NCBI GenBank assembly: GCA_030671465.1
Contig: DAOVIP010000024.1
Location: forward strand, 1 to 10,619
Direction: 5' to 3'
Length of the DNA: 10,619 bases
Source: Candidatus Aminicenantota bacterium
GTDB lineage: Bacteria; Acidobacteriota; Aminicenantia; UBA2199
In this document: in pieces, positions 1 through 6,754 of the stretch
How positions within the stretch are numbered: the stretch's first letter is position 1
Layout of the letters: each line of letters opens with the position of its first letter
Position numbers and translations under genes: made by a program
The notes under the pieces: generated by a model
What the model was told of the DNA's origin: nothing
What the model saw: the letters and a program-made list of their open reading frames with translations, nothing else
Databases searched by the model: none

Positions 1-437
1 GGACAGGCCATTGCACAGGTTTTACAACCAATACATTTGTTGGGGTCATGCATGGTAATGTTATTTTCCTTCTTATGCATGGCCCGGGTTGGGCAAGCCG
101 CCACACAGGGTGCATTTTCACAATGATTACATAAAGTTGGCATGTGCACATACCTTACATTGGGGAATCTACCTTTGGTCTCTGTGATATGGCTGGCCCA
201 GAAAAAATTCTCCGGTACATTATTTTCATTTTTACAGGCAAGATCACATGCTCCGCATCCGGTACAATTTAATAAATCAATTACCATGGCATACTTCTTT
301 TTTTTTTGTTCTGACTCTTTATTGCCATTTGATCCTTTGGAAACTTTTGTTGTTACCAGGGATAAAAATCCAAAAAGTCCGGATAAAAAAAAGTTTCTAC
401 GGCCATGTATATCAGTTTTTATATTCTTTTCTTTCAT
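1..437 (-). CDS. Tat-exported 4Fe-4S electron-transfer subunit of a molybdopterin oxidoreductase (3' end outside window)
   Basis: The gene starts with ATG at 437, five bases after a strong GGGAGGTG ribosome site, and 145 codons are visible before the window ends. Residues 12-18 read GRRNFFL, a twin-arginine motif, followed by a hydrophobic stretch to about residue 28. Cysteine groups lie at C58/C61/C64/C68, C103/C106/C111/C115 and C135/C138/C141/C145. This is the NrfC/PsrB/TtrB/ArrB-type pattern, which normally has a fourth group beyond the visible end. Such subunits pass electrons between an NrfD-type quinol dehydrogenase and a periplasmic molybdopterin catalytic subunit. The NrfD-type gene ends 16 bases upstream, so the two are co-transcribed. 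The stretch after the first cluster (W80, H83, then PTLCNHC at 100-106) reminds me of arsenate reductase ArrB, but that is memory, not an alignment. TtrB, PsrB and DsrO types remain possible. Confidence 0.9.
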   Translation of the reverse strand, partial: MKEKNIKTDIHGRRNFFLSGLFGFLSLVTTKVSKGSNGNKESEQKKKKYAMVIDLLNCTGCGACDLACKNENNVPENFFWASHITETKGRFPNVRYVHMPTLCNHCENAPCVAACPTRAMHKKENNITMHDPNKCIGCKTCAMAC

Positions 438-453
438 TTAAACACCTCCCTTA

Positions 454-1344
454 TTATTGTCCAGCAATGATAATCACATATCTGAGAAAGAAGGCCCCGA
501 TTAAAACAAATATCGAGGTGATAATGGGATGTGTGAATTTTAAATACCCGGTTTTCCTGTTATGTATTACATCCTTTACCCATAAAATTATGGGAATTAT
601 CAACCCGATAAAAAGTGCCATTATCCAAAAGGAAAAAACATTATTGCTAAACATTTTAATAACAGCATCTTTTTTTTCTACTCCTCCAAACCATAAAGAA
701 CTTACCCACATAAGAACTGCAAAAAATTGAAAAATGATAGCAGTGATGAGAATCTTATGGGAGCTTTGTAAAGCAGTGTTTAGTTCACTGGTTTTTGATG
801 AGAATTTTGATACCACCATCACCAATGCAATACCGGTGGTGATGAAGGCCCCAACTGAAAGAATCGGCAATAAACCTGAATTCCATAACGGGCGGCCAGT
901 AAGAGACATGAGCAAATACCCATGGTAAATCCCAATTAACAAGGCAAATGGTAATCCGATATATCCCAATTTGATTTCATTTAATTTAATTGATGGAGTT
1001 GCTCCTTTAATTTCTATTTCAGTTATGGTTTTGCTGTTTTTAAAAACCATAAATGCATGTAAAATGCTGATAATCAGAAAGATTCCCTGGAAAAGAGAAC
1101 CCCAGGCAATGATTGAGGTAAAATTGAAGCTCAACAGAACCCATATTGAATTTAATGGTTTTCCGAGATGACCTACCAGAAAAATCATGGCAATGAGGAG
1201 ACAGACTGGACTTATATAGGCGGCTAACCGAGATAATTGATTATTTCTTTTTTTAAAAAGAATTGAAAATATGTAAGTCCCAACTGCCATACCTCCCCAG
1301 AAAAAATCCAGGGCAATAAAAATACCCCATTCTGTTATATTCAT
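454..1344 (-). CDS. NrfD/PsrC-family quinol-oxidising membrane subunit
   Basis: This 296-residue protein has about eight hydrophobic segments (roughly 7-29, 41-59, 75-100, 127-148, 158-178, 196-219, 236-256 and 272-295), the usual topology of the NrfD/PsrC family. Family-like motifs include GHLGKP at 58-63, TGRPLWNS at 149-156 and the C-terminal LRYVIIIAGQ. Members anchor a periplasmic Fe-S/molybdopterin enzyme in the inner membrane and exchange electrons with the quinone pool. The ATG at 1344 follows AAGGAGGC by about seven bases. The gene sits 27 bases after the porin-like gene and 16 bases before the Fe-S gene, so it belongs to one operon. The order membrane subunit, Fe-S subunit, then presumably the catalytic subunit recalls the C-B-A order of some arsenate respiratory operons. 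The family assignment is secure; the substrate system is inference. Confidence 0.92.
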   Translation of the reverse strand: MNITEWGIFIALDFFWGGMAVGTYIFSILFKKRNNQLSRLAAYISPVCLLIAMIFLVGHLGKPLNSIWVLLSFNFTSIIAWGSLFQGIFLIISILHAFMVFKNSKTITEIEIKGATPSIKLNEIKLGYIGLPFALLIGIYHGYLLMSLTGRPLWNSGLLPILSVGAFITTGIALVMVVSKFSSKTSELNTALQSSHKILITAIIFQFFAVLMWVSSLWFGGVEKKDAVIKMFSNNVFSFWIMALFIGLIIPIILWVKDVIHNRKTGYLKFTHPIITSIFVLIGAFFLRYVIIIAGQ

Positions 1345-1371
1345 TTAAAGCCTCCTTATTCAAGTTTTCGA

Positions 1372-2385
1372 TTAAAATCTCCACCAGAAAGTAATTCTAA
1401 AAATCACATCTGTAGCTGGTTTGTCACCTTCCACCGGATCATCATAAAACACCAATTCTACGTTGGGTATGAAATTTATTTTTTCATGAACCTTGAAATC
1501 CACTCCACTAACTATGAATGTAGATTTAGCATCAGCACTAAATGGAATATAGGAGATACCTTCACCACCTGGATTCGGATCAAACATTCTGTCAATTCGT
1601 CCAAAAAATGATACCTTTTTTGTCAATTTTAAAACTCCGAAAAAAGAAGCGAGCCTTAACTTTATATCAGTCTCTCCTTTTCTGGTCTGATGAGCATATT
1701 GAAGACCAAACCTTATATTTTCAGTTTTGTATCCGGCAAAAGCCTGTAAAGTAGTCCAATCAGTGGAAGCCGGTTTGTCATTCCAATCTCCATAAATTTC
1801 AAAAATAAGAGATTTGGTGGGATAAAATCCCAAGGCTAACATCACTTTTTTTCCCATGTCATTTTCAGTTTTGTTGCTGTTTCCATTGCCCAGCATTAAA
1901 TGGTATTTAAGCTTCCCTGATTTATCCAGCTTTCCTTTTAGAGCCAATCCGAAATCCCGGGAACTGCCAAATTTCTGCAGATCAAGAGGGGTTTTTTCAA
2001 CCGAACGATAACCCCAGGTCTTTTCAATAACTCCCCAGGTAGGGGTACTGGAAATTCCTATTAGAACCTGTTGCCTACCGGTTTTCCATTTAAGGTAAGC
2101 ATCCTTAAGAAAGGGGGTTGCTTTGTCAGCATCTTTGATTAAACCATCCGGGGTTGCCATTTCAAGACGCAATCGAAACGAAAAAGCATCGCTTAATTTC
2201 TGATCATAGGTGAAATAAAGACGCCTGAGCCAAAAACCATTGTTTTTTTCAAAACCTTCATTGTGATTACTCAATATATAAAAGTAATCTCCAAACATGT
2301 ACCCGCTGAATTTTCCATTTTCTGCTTTTACTAAAAGAATAATTAAAAAAAGAATAACAATTACCATCAAAAAAAATTTTTTCAC
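1372..2385 (-). CDS. outer-membrane beta-barrel porin-like protein (possibly OprO/OprP-like)
   Basis: The 337-residue product begins with two lysines and a strongly hydrophobic stretch, giving a signal peptide with likely cleavage after A21. The rest is rich in alternating aromatic and polar residues, as in beta strands, and ends in WWRF with a terminal phenylalanine, the usual outer-membrane insertion signal. The N-terminal strands (NGFWLRRLYFTYDQKLS) resemble those of phosphate-selective porins, but I cannot confirm that family by eye. The start is GTG at 2385, supported by GGAGGTT about six bases upstream. It is the first gene after a sigma54-type promoter and precedes the NrfD and Fe-S genes by 27 bases. 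A porin leading a respiratory oxidoreductase operon suggests a dedicated entry route for the anionic substrate. That role is inference; the barrel nature is well supported. Confidence 0.8.
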   Translation of the reverse strand: MKKFFLMVIVILFLIILLVKAENGKFSGYMFGDYFYILSNHNEGFEKNNGFWLRRLYFTYDQKLSDAFSFRLRLEMATPDGLIKDADKATPFLKDAYLKWKTGRQQVLIGISSTPTWGVIEKTWGYRSVEKTPLDLQKFGSSRDFGLALKGKLDKSGKLKYHLMLGNGNSNKTENDMGKKVMLALGFYPTKSLIFEIYGDWNDKPASTDWTTLQAFAGYKTENIRFGLQYAHQTRKGETDIKLRLASFFGVLKLTKKVSFFGRIDRMFDPNPGGEGISYIPFSADAKSTFIVSGVDFKVHEKINFIPNVELVFYDDPVEGDKPATDVIFRITFWWRF

Positions 2386-2439
2386 TTTTTAACCTCCGTA
2401 TTTTTTAGAATATAAGAAACTTTGTTCACAAATGTGTTA

Positions 2440-2455
2440 TGCAAATTTTATTCCA
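2440..2455 (-). promoter_or_regulatory. sigma54-type (-24/-12) promoter of the porin-NrfD-FeS operon
   Basis: On the minus strand this reads TGGAATAAAATTTGCA. The GG at 2454-2453 and the GC at 2442-2441 are separated by exactly ten bases, the fixed spacing of sigma54 promoters (consensus TGGCACG-N4-TTGCA). The -12 half is a full match; the -24 half keeps TGG but departs after it. Transcription would start near 2430, leaving a leader of about 45 bases before the GTG at 2385. The gene just upstream encodes an NtrC-type sigma54 activator, which makes this promoter class expected. Confidence 0.72.
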
Positions 2456-2555
2456 GGATGATAATTTTCTATTTAAAAGACCTGATATTATATTTTCATA
2501 AAAATAATGTTTACCTGATTTTAAGGTTATATGGATATCTTTGTATTGTATTGTT

Positions 2556-2568
2556 AAATTTTGTTCGA
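2556..2568 (+). repeat. extra copy of the upstream dyad half-site
   Basis: AAATTTTGTTCGA here matches AAATTTCGTTCGA at 2626-2638 in 12 of 13 bases. Its first 11 bases also match the opposite arm of the 2623-2654 dyad read on the minus strand. A shorter related core, GAAATTTC, lies at 2593-2600. Repeated half-sites upstream of a sigma54-type promoter fit activator binding, though the region is AT-rich and short AT words recur by chance. Confidence 0.45.
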
Positions 2569-2622
2569 TGACTTCCTCTAAAAATATGATAAGAAATTTC
2601 AGGTTTTAAGATAGCTCAAAGC

Positions 2623-2654
2623 ACGAAATTTCGTTCGAAAGAACAAAATTTCGT
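2623..2654. promoter_or_regulatory. 32-bp dyad: candidate enhancer site for the NtrC-type regulator, or mRNA hairpin
   Basis: The arms ACGAAATTT (2623-2631) and AAATTTCGT (2646-2654) are perfect reverse complements. Inside them GTTC (2633-2636) pairs with GAAC (2641-2644) around a four-base centre. The only flaw is C2632 opposite A2645, which becomes a G-U pair in the minus-strand RNA. The dyad starts at the stop codon of the response-regulator gene and lies about 200 bases upstream of the predicted sigma54 start, a normal enhancer distance. No T-run follows on the minus strand, so it is not a standard intrinsic terminator. An enhancer dyad and a 3'-end mRNA hairpin are both possible and not exclusive. 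Confidence 0.6.
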
Positions 2655-3991
2655 TAGATTTTATATTTTTCAACCTTACTGCGGAAGGTTGAAGGTTTTA
2701 ATTTAAGTAATCTAGCCGCTTTTGCTTTATTTCCTACTGTTTGCGCCAGAGCATTTTTAATAATACTAATCTCTGTTTCTTGAATTACCTGTTCAAATGA
2801 ATTATCATTTAAATCCGTTTGTTTTATGCCAATCTCATTCAGTAATATCTCTTTGGGCAAACCATTAAAATCAATTTTCCCATTCGAGACAGTTAAGGCT
2901 AATCTTTCAACCAGGTTTTCCAGCTCCCTTACATTGCCAGGCCAGTCATAATTTAATAAATAACCCATTGCTCGTTTTGTAACTTCAAGTGGCCTCTCAG
3001 AATATTTTTGAATAAAGGCCTCAATTAAGAAGGGAATATCTTCCTTTTTCTTTCTAAGGGGTGGTAGAGTAATGGGAACTACGTTCAAGCGATAAAATAA
3101 ATCTGCCCTAAACTCTCCCCTTTTAACTTTTTCAAGCAGATCAAATTTTGAAGCTGCAATCACCCTTACATCAACCTGAGTAGTAGTTGTTGCTCCAACT
3201 TTTTCAAATTTTTTATCCTGTAAGATTCTTAATAATTTTACCTGCAGATCCAAAGGAATATCATCTACATCATCCAAAAATATTGTTCCTCCATCAGCCA
3301 ATTCAAATCTTCCTTTTTTTTCATTAATGGCTCCAGAAAAAGCTCCTTTTTCATGTCCAAAAAGTTCACTCTCCAATAAATTTCCAGAAAGGATAGCACA
3401 ATTCACCTTAATATACGGTTTAAGCTTTTTGTGACTGCTATAATGTATGGCATCAGCAACCATTTCTTTACCTGTGCCGGTTTCACCGGTTATGAGAATC
3501 GAACTATTTGAATTGGCTACAGTGGATAACAAATGATAAATCTCCATCATCGGTTTACTTTTTCCAATGATTTTAAAAAAACTATGTTTTTCACTTAATT
3601 GTTTTTTGAGTTTTATATTTTCTTTTTTTAACGTAATGGTTTCCCGAATTCTGTTTAAAATGAGGATTAATTCGTCTGAAGAAAAGGGTTTTGTTAAAAA
3701 ATCATAAGCTCCCAGTTTCATAGCTTCAACGGCTGTCTGAACTGTTCCATATGCTGTTATTAAGATTACAAAAATCTCTGAATATTTTTCTTTTATTATT
3801 TTTAAGAAATTAATACCATCCATTTCACTCATTTTAAGATCGGTAACAACAACTTCAAAATGGTTTTTTTTAAACAATTCAAATGCAAGTAGAGGATTAA
3901 CCGTGCTGTTCACTTCAAATCCAGCATCCTTTAGATCATCACTTAATGAAATACGTAAGCTTTCTTCATCATCAACAATTAACACTTTCAT
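2654..3991 (-). CDS. sigma54-dependent response regulator, NtrC family
   Basis: This 445-residue protein has the full three-domain layout. The receiver domain (about 1-118) has D7/D8, phosphoacceptor D51, T79 and K101. The AAA+ domain (about 140-365) has Walker A GETGTGKE at 169-176, the sigma54-contact loop GAFSGA at 216-221, Walker B FLDD at 238-241, and an arginine-finger region around FRADLFYRLN. The Fis-type helix-turn-helix is at about 400-445. Phosphorylation by the upstream kinase would drive ATP-dependent opening of sigma54 promoters. The ATG follows AAGGAAG, which overlaps the kinase stop codon ten bases upstream, so translation is probably coupled. GAFSGA replaces the usual GAFTGA, and D241 replaces the usual Walker B glutamate. 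Both are conservative changes, so an active protein is likely. The predicted target is the sigma54-type promoter at 2440-2455. By context it is like AioR/ArrR-type regulators. Confidence 0.95.
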   Translation of the reverse strand: MKVLIVDDEESLRISLSDDLKDAGFEVNSTVNPLLAFELFKKNHFEVVVTDLKMSEMDGINFLKIIKEKYSEIFVILITAYGTVQTAVEAMKLGAYDFLTKPFSSDELILILNRIRETITLKKENIKLKKQLSEKHSFFKIIGKSKPMMEIYHLLSTVANSNSSILITGETGTGKEMVADAIHYSSHKKLKPYIKVNCAILSGNLLESELFGHEKGAFSGAINEKKGRFELADGGTIFLDDVDDIPLDLQVKLLRILQDKKFEKVGATTTTQVDVRVIAASKFDLLEKVKRGEFRADLFYRLNVVPITLPPLRKKKEDIPFLIEAFIQKYSERPLEVTKRAMGYLLNYDWPGNVRELENLVERLALTVSNGKIDFNGLPKEILLNEIGIKQTDLNDNSFEQVIQETEISIIKNALAQTVGNKAKAARLLKLKPSTFRSKVEKYKI

Positions 3992-4001
3992 ATTAACTTC
4001 C

Positions 4002-5453
4002 TTATTTTTCTCTTCGATTCGTTTTTCCAGACGAATGCGAAGGTAACCATACCTTCATTATAGTGCCAATTCCCTGTTTACTCTCTACAAAGATTTCTCC
4101 TCCATGGGCTTTGATAAAATTAAATGAAATTGGCAGTCCCAATCCTGTACCTTTGCCTGTCTCTTTGGTAGTGAAAAATGGATCAAAGATTTTATTTAGA
4201 TAAGCTTCTGGAATTCCTTTTCCCGTATCTTCAACAAAAATACAAATCTTGTTATTATTATTAAAAGCTTCAACTATCAATTTTCCGCCATCCGGCATTG
4301 CATCAATTGAATTGAGAATTAAATTAACAAATACCTGCTCTAGTTTGTGAGGATCTCCCATAAGGCTTCCAATATTATTTTTTATGTCTTTAATCACTTC
4401 TATAGAATGTTTCTCCAATTTGTATCCAACCAATGAGAACGCTTTCTCAATTACTTCTTTGACAGAAACAGGAGAAAAAATATCACTTTTTGTACGAGAA
4501 AAATCCAGTAATCCTTTTACTACATATTCTATTTTATCCAAAGCATTAAGCATCAAATCCAAATATTTAAGTGTCTCTTTTTTTTCTGGTTTTTTCTTTA
4601 TTCTGTTCAAGCAATTTTTAAGTCCAGAAAGAGGATTATTGATTTCATGGGCAAGACCAGAAACCAAAGTTCCTATAGAAGCAAGTTTTTCAGTTTGAAT
4701 CAATTTTGTTTGGGCATTTTTTAATTCATTATGGGTGGATTGCAAGCGTCGAGCCATTTCATTAAATTTGTCAGCCAAATATTCGATTTCATCATGGGTT
4801 TTAATCCTGATTTCTTCTGCTGTTTTATCTAAATCTAACTTCGCAAAACCATCCACTATTTTTGAGATGGGGGAGGTGATTAAATAGGCAAAAACAAATG
4901 CGCCAAAAATTCCTGCCAGAAAAAAAACAATAACCATACCAGTAAAAATTGTATTCGCCTTATTAATTTGGTAAGTTATGTTTTTTTCAGCTAAACCCAC
5001 TCGTACCATACCCAGTTCTCCATTCAATATCGGTACAGCAATATCTCTATATAAAAATCTTTTGTTCTTGTCAAAAATTAATTTAACATTATACTCCTTT
5101 TCCTCACTTAGCAAGTTGGCTTTAATAAGTTCAACAGGAAAAGTTTGATTAAAATTATGGGTTATTACTTTCTCATCACTGGAAATGATAAAAGTATAGG
5201 CAACATCCTTATCTAAAACCTTAATTTCATCCACCAGTTTTTGAACTGAAAGAAAATCTTCATGAAGAAGGTATTCGATAACATGCTCTCCCAAGTTCTG
5301 AGCAATAAAGACCCCTCTTTTTTCCAGCTCCCTCTGTAATGATTCTAAGGTAATTTTTCTAATTAAAATTATATTGATCGAACCGAATAATAACACAACT
5401 ATAGTTATACTAAGTATGAATTTAGTCCTTAGCTTTACTTTAACATCTTTCAT
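4002..5453 (-). CDS. membrane sensor histidine kinase partnered with the NtrC-type regulator
   Basis: The 483-residue protein has a first membrane helix at about 12-32, a periplasmic domain of about 135 residues and a second helix at about 170-193. A HAMP linker (about 194-245) follows. The HisKA domain carries SGLAHEINNP with phosphorylated H269. The ATPase domain has the N-box (EQVFVNLILNSIDAMPDGG), DTGKGIP, FDPFFTTK and the lid GKGTGLGL. The periplasmic domain is Cache-sized but not confidently assignable. The start overlaps the stop of the binding-protein gene as ATGA, with no clear ribosome site, so translation depends on coupling. The kinase probably reads the ligand state of that binding protein, as in AioX-AioS. 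It differs from TtrS, where a PhnD-like domain is fused to the kinase. The kinase assignment is secure; the partner relation is inferred from overlap and order. Confidence 0.94.
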   Translation of the reverse strand: MKDVKVKLRTKFILSITIVVLLFGSINIILIRKITLESLQRELEKRGVFIAQNLGEHVIEYLLHEDFLSVQKLVDEIKVLDKDVAYTFIISSDEKVITHNFNQTFPVELIKANLLSEEKEYNVKLIFDKNKRFLYRDIAVPILNGELGMVRVGLAEKNITYQINKANTIFTGMVIVFFLAGIFGAFVFAYLITSPISKIVDGFAKLDLDKTAEEIRIKTHDEIEYLADKFNEMARRLQSTHNELKNAQTKLIQTEKLASIGTLVSGLAHEINNPLSGLKNCLNRIKKKPEKKETLKYLDLMLNALDKIEYVVKGLLDFSRTKSDIFSPVSVKEVIEKAFSLVGYKLEKHSIEVIKDIKNNIGSLMGDPHKLEQVFVNLILNSIDAMPDGGKLIVEAFNNNNKICIFVEDTGKGIPEAYLNKIFDPFFTTKETGKGTGLGLPISFNFIKAHGGEIFVESKQGIGTIMKVWLPSHSSGKTNRREK

Positions 5454-6403
5454 TGATATTTTTGTTTTAATTCTGCTTTTTTTACAAAATTGTCCATATC
5501 CCTTACTGTATTATAAAGATAGTCATGAGCTTCAATAAATTTATCAAACATTAAATTTTTTAATATCTTTTTTCCCTCTTCATCTCGATGCATGGTAAAT
5601 AAAGTTTTTCTTAATTTATTCTTTGTTTTTGAATCTATATATCTATTAACTACTATTGGTGGAATTCCAAAAGGTGGAGATATTTTAATTATTTTTACAT
5701 CTAATATTTTATCTGGATTATTTTTTTTTATATATTCGAAAACTAAACTATCAACACTGGCTCCATCCACAATTTTTCTAGCTACAACATGTATTGAAAA
5801 ATCATGAGCATGGGTATAAATTATTTTTGAAAAATAATTTTCAGGATTTTGTTTCAACTTTGAAATAAGGTATAAGGGATAAAGTCTTCCAGTATTAGAT
5901 AATAAATCAGTAAAAGCAAAAGTACGTTTATAAAAATCATCAAATTTTTTTATAGAACTATCTTTATGTGTTATTATATAAGAATAGTAATATGGTTCAT
6001 TTTTAACAATAGGAACTGCCAATAATTCTATATTAGAATTTTTTTTTGTACGTATGTATGCTCCTGAACAGATAAAAGCAAAATTACTCTCTCCTGTCTC
6101 AAGTAGGTTATTTACCTCTTGATAGGTCTTTCTCTGCTTCATAGATACAGGAGTATTAATTTTTCTGGAAATGTAGTTTAATAACTGTTGATAATATATA
6201 TATGTCTCTTTTGGAGATGTCATTGCAGACACAGCCATATTTATTGAAAACTGTACTTTTTTAGAAACGTTGTTTACATCGGTTTCTGTTTCTGAAAAGT
6301 CTACTTCTAAAATTTCTTCTTTCTCCTGATTGTTACAATTATAAAGAAGAAAAAAATGTAACAGAATTAAACTTAGAATAAATATCTTTTTAGATTTCAG
6401 CAT
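5450..6403 (-). CDS. PhnD-type periplasmic ligand-binding lipoprotein (sensor subunit)
   Basis: This 317-residue protein starts with two lysines and a hydrophobic stretch ending in LLYNC, so C23 is a likely lipid-anchored residue, although N22 before it is non-standard. The mature part follows the PhnD/phosphonate-binding pattern: AVSAMTSPKETYIYYQQLL near 57-75, QRKTYQEVN near 90-98 and FAFICSGAY at 108-116. There are no transporter permease or ATPase genes nearby; instead the gene overlaps a histidine kinase by four bases, so a sensory role is far more likely than uptake. AioX, which binds arsenite for the AioS/AioR system, is a member of this superfamily, and a PhnD-like domain also forms the sensor of TtrS. 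C112 is the only cysteine besides C23. The gene is very AT-rich (11 G/C in the 60 bases from 5941). The ribosome site is weak. The ligand is unknown. Confidence 0.87.
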   Translation of the reverse strand: MLKSKKIFILSLILLHFFLLYNCNNQEKEEILEVDFSETETDVNNVSKKVQFSINMAVSAMTSPKETYIYYQQLLNYISRKINTPVSMKQRKTYQEVNNLLETGESNFAFICSGAYIRTKKNSNIELLAVPIVKNEPYYYSYIITHKDSSIKKFDDFYKRTFAFTDLLSNTGRLYPLYLISKLKQNPENYFSKIIYTHAHDFSIHVVARKIVDGASVDSLVFEYIKKNNPDKILDVKIIKISPPFGIPPIVVNRYIDSKTKNKLRKTLFTMHRDEEGKKILKNLMFDKFIEAHDYLYNTVRDMDNFVKKAELKQKYQ

Positions 6404-6495
6404 ATAAATTTATCCATATTATTCAAATTTTTTTAAGCATTCCCGTATTTCGAAACACATTCATATCCCCAATTTAGTTTCTTGGGCACCACATA

Positions 6496-6514
6496 ACTCC
6501 TGCTTTGTAGGATA
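6496..6514. promoter_or_regulatory. candidate operator over the -10 box of the sensor operon
   Basis: ACTCCTGC-TTT-GTAGGATA is an imperfect copy of the palindrome at 7384-7402. The right arm is identical in all eight bases, the left arm matches in five of eight, and the spacer is again three bases. It overlaps the -10 box and predicted start site in the same way, which fits repression by a shared regulator. No gene for such a repressor is visible in the window. Confidence 0.55.
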
Positions 6515-6537
6515 CCAAATTAAGTTAATTTTATCAA
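6509..6537 (-). promoter_or_regulatory. sigma70-type promoter of the binding protein-kinase-regulator operon
   Basis: On the minus strand TTGATA (6537-6532) is followed by exactly 17 bases and TATCCT (6514-6509). The -35 box matches consensus in five of six positions and the -10 box in four of six. Transcription would begin near 6502, giving a leader of about 100 bases before the ATG at 6403. The layout is almost the same as that of the mobB promoter at 7397-7425. The leader contains a near-palindrome, GTATTTCGAAACAC at 6445-6458, with no known role. Confidence 0.6.
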
Positions 6538-6592
6538 GGTGTTTGTTAATTATCTTTTTAGTGAAAATAAATTTAATTTAAAAAATATTGAG

Positions 6593-6754
6593 TTAATCTA
6601 TTTCTTCAATTTTAATCTCAATTGTGTCTTTATTTTCAGGCAAATTACTCAGAGAATCCACAAGACCATTCACTACATTATTCAAAACACTCTTTACAAA
6701 AAGGTTCAATGTGACTTCTTTACCATTCACTTTTAAAATAACATTTTTATCCAC
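6593..6754 (-). CDS. 53-residue hypothetical protein coupled to mobB
   Basis: A GTG start at 6754 overlaps the end of mobB (GTGGATAA, where the final TAA is the mobB stop). It is preceded by GGAGG about six bases upstream, inside the last mobB codons. The product starts MDKNVILKVNGKEVTLNLFV and ends IEIKIEEID. It would fold as a strand, then an amphipathic helix with branched aliphatic residues (about 15-36), then a strand, with no signal peptide or membrane helix. I do not recognise a named family. The good ribosome site, the eight-base overlap and the protein-like composition support a real gene. Coupling suggests a role beside MobB in molybdenum cofactor or molybdoenzyme maturation, which is inference from position only. 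Confidence 0.68.
   Translation of the reverse strand: MDKNVILKVNGKEVTLNLFVKSVLNNVVNGLVDSLSNLPENKDTIEIKIEEID

Noticed and set aside
142..1171. Several open frames on the plus strand across the Fe-S and NrfD genes
   Set aside because: They lie opposite genes with clear family motifs, lack ribosome sites and have low-complexity translations; they are shadows.
6560..6592. AT-only inverted repeat after the small gene as a terminator
   Set aside because: The stem has no GC pairs and several equally weak alternatives overlap it.
6539..6736. 65-codon plus-strand frame in the mobB-sensor interval
   Set aside because: No ribosome site and biased composition; the minus-strand 53-codon frame here has better support.
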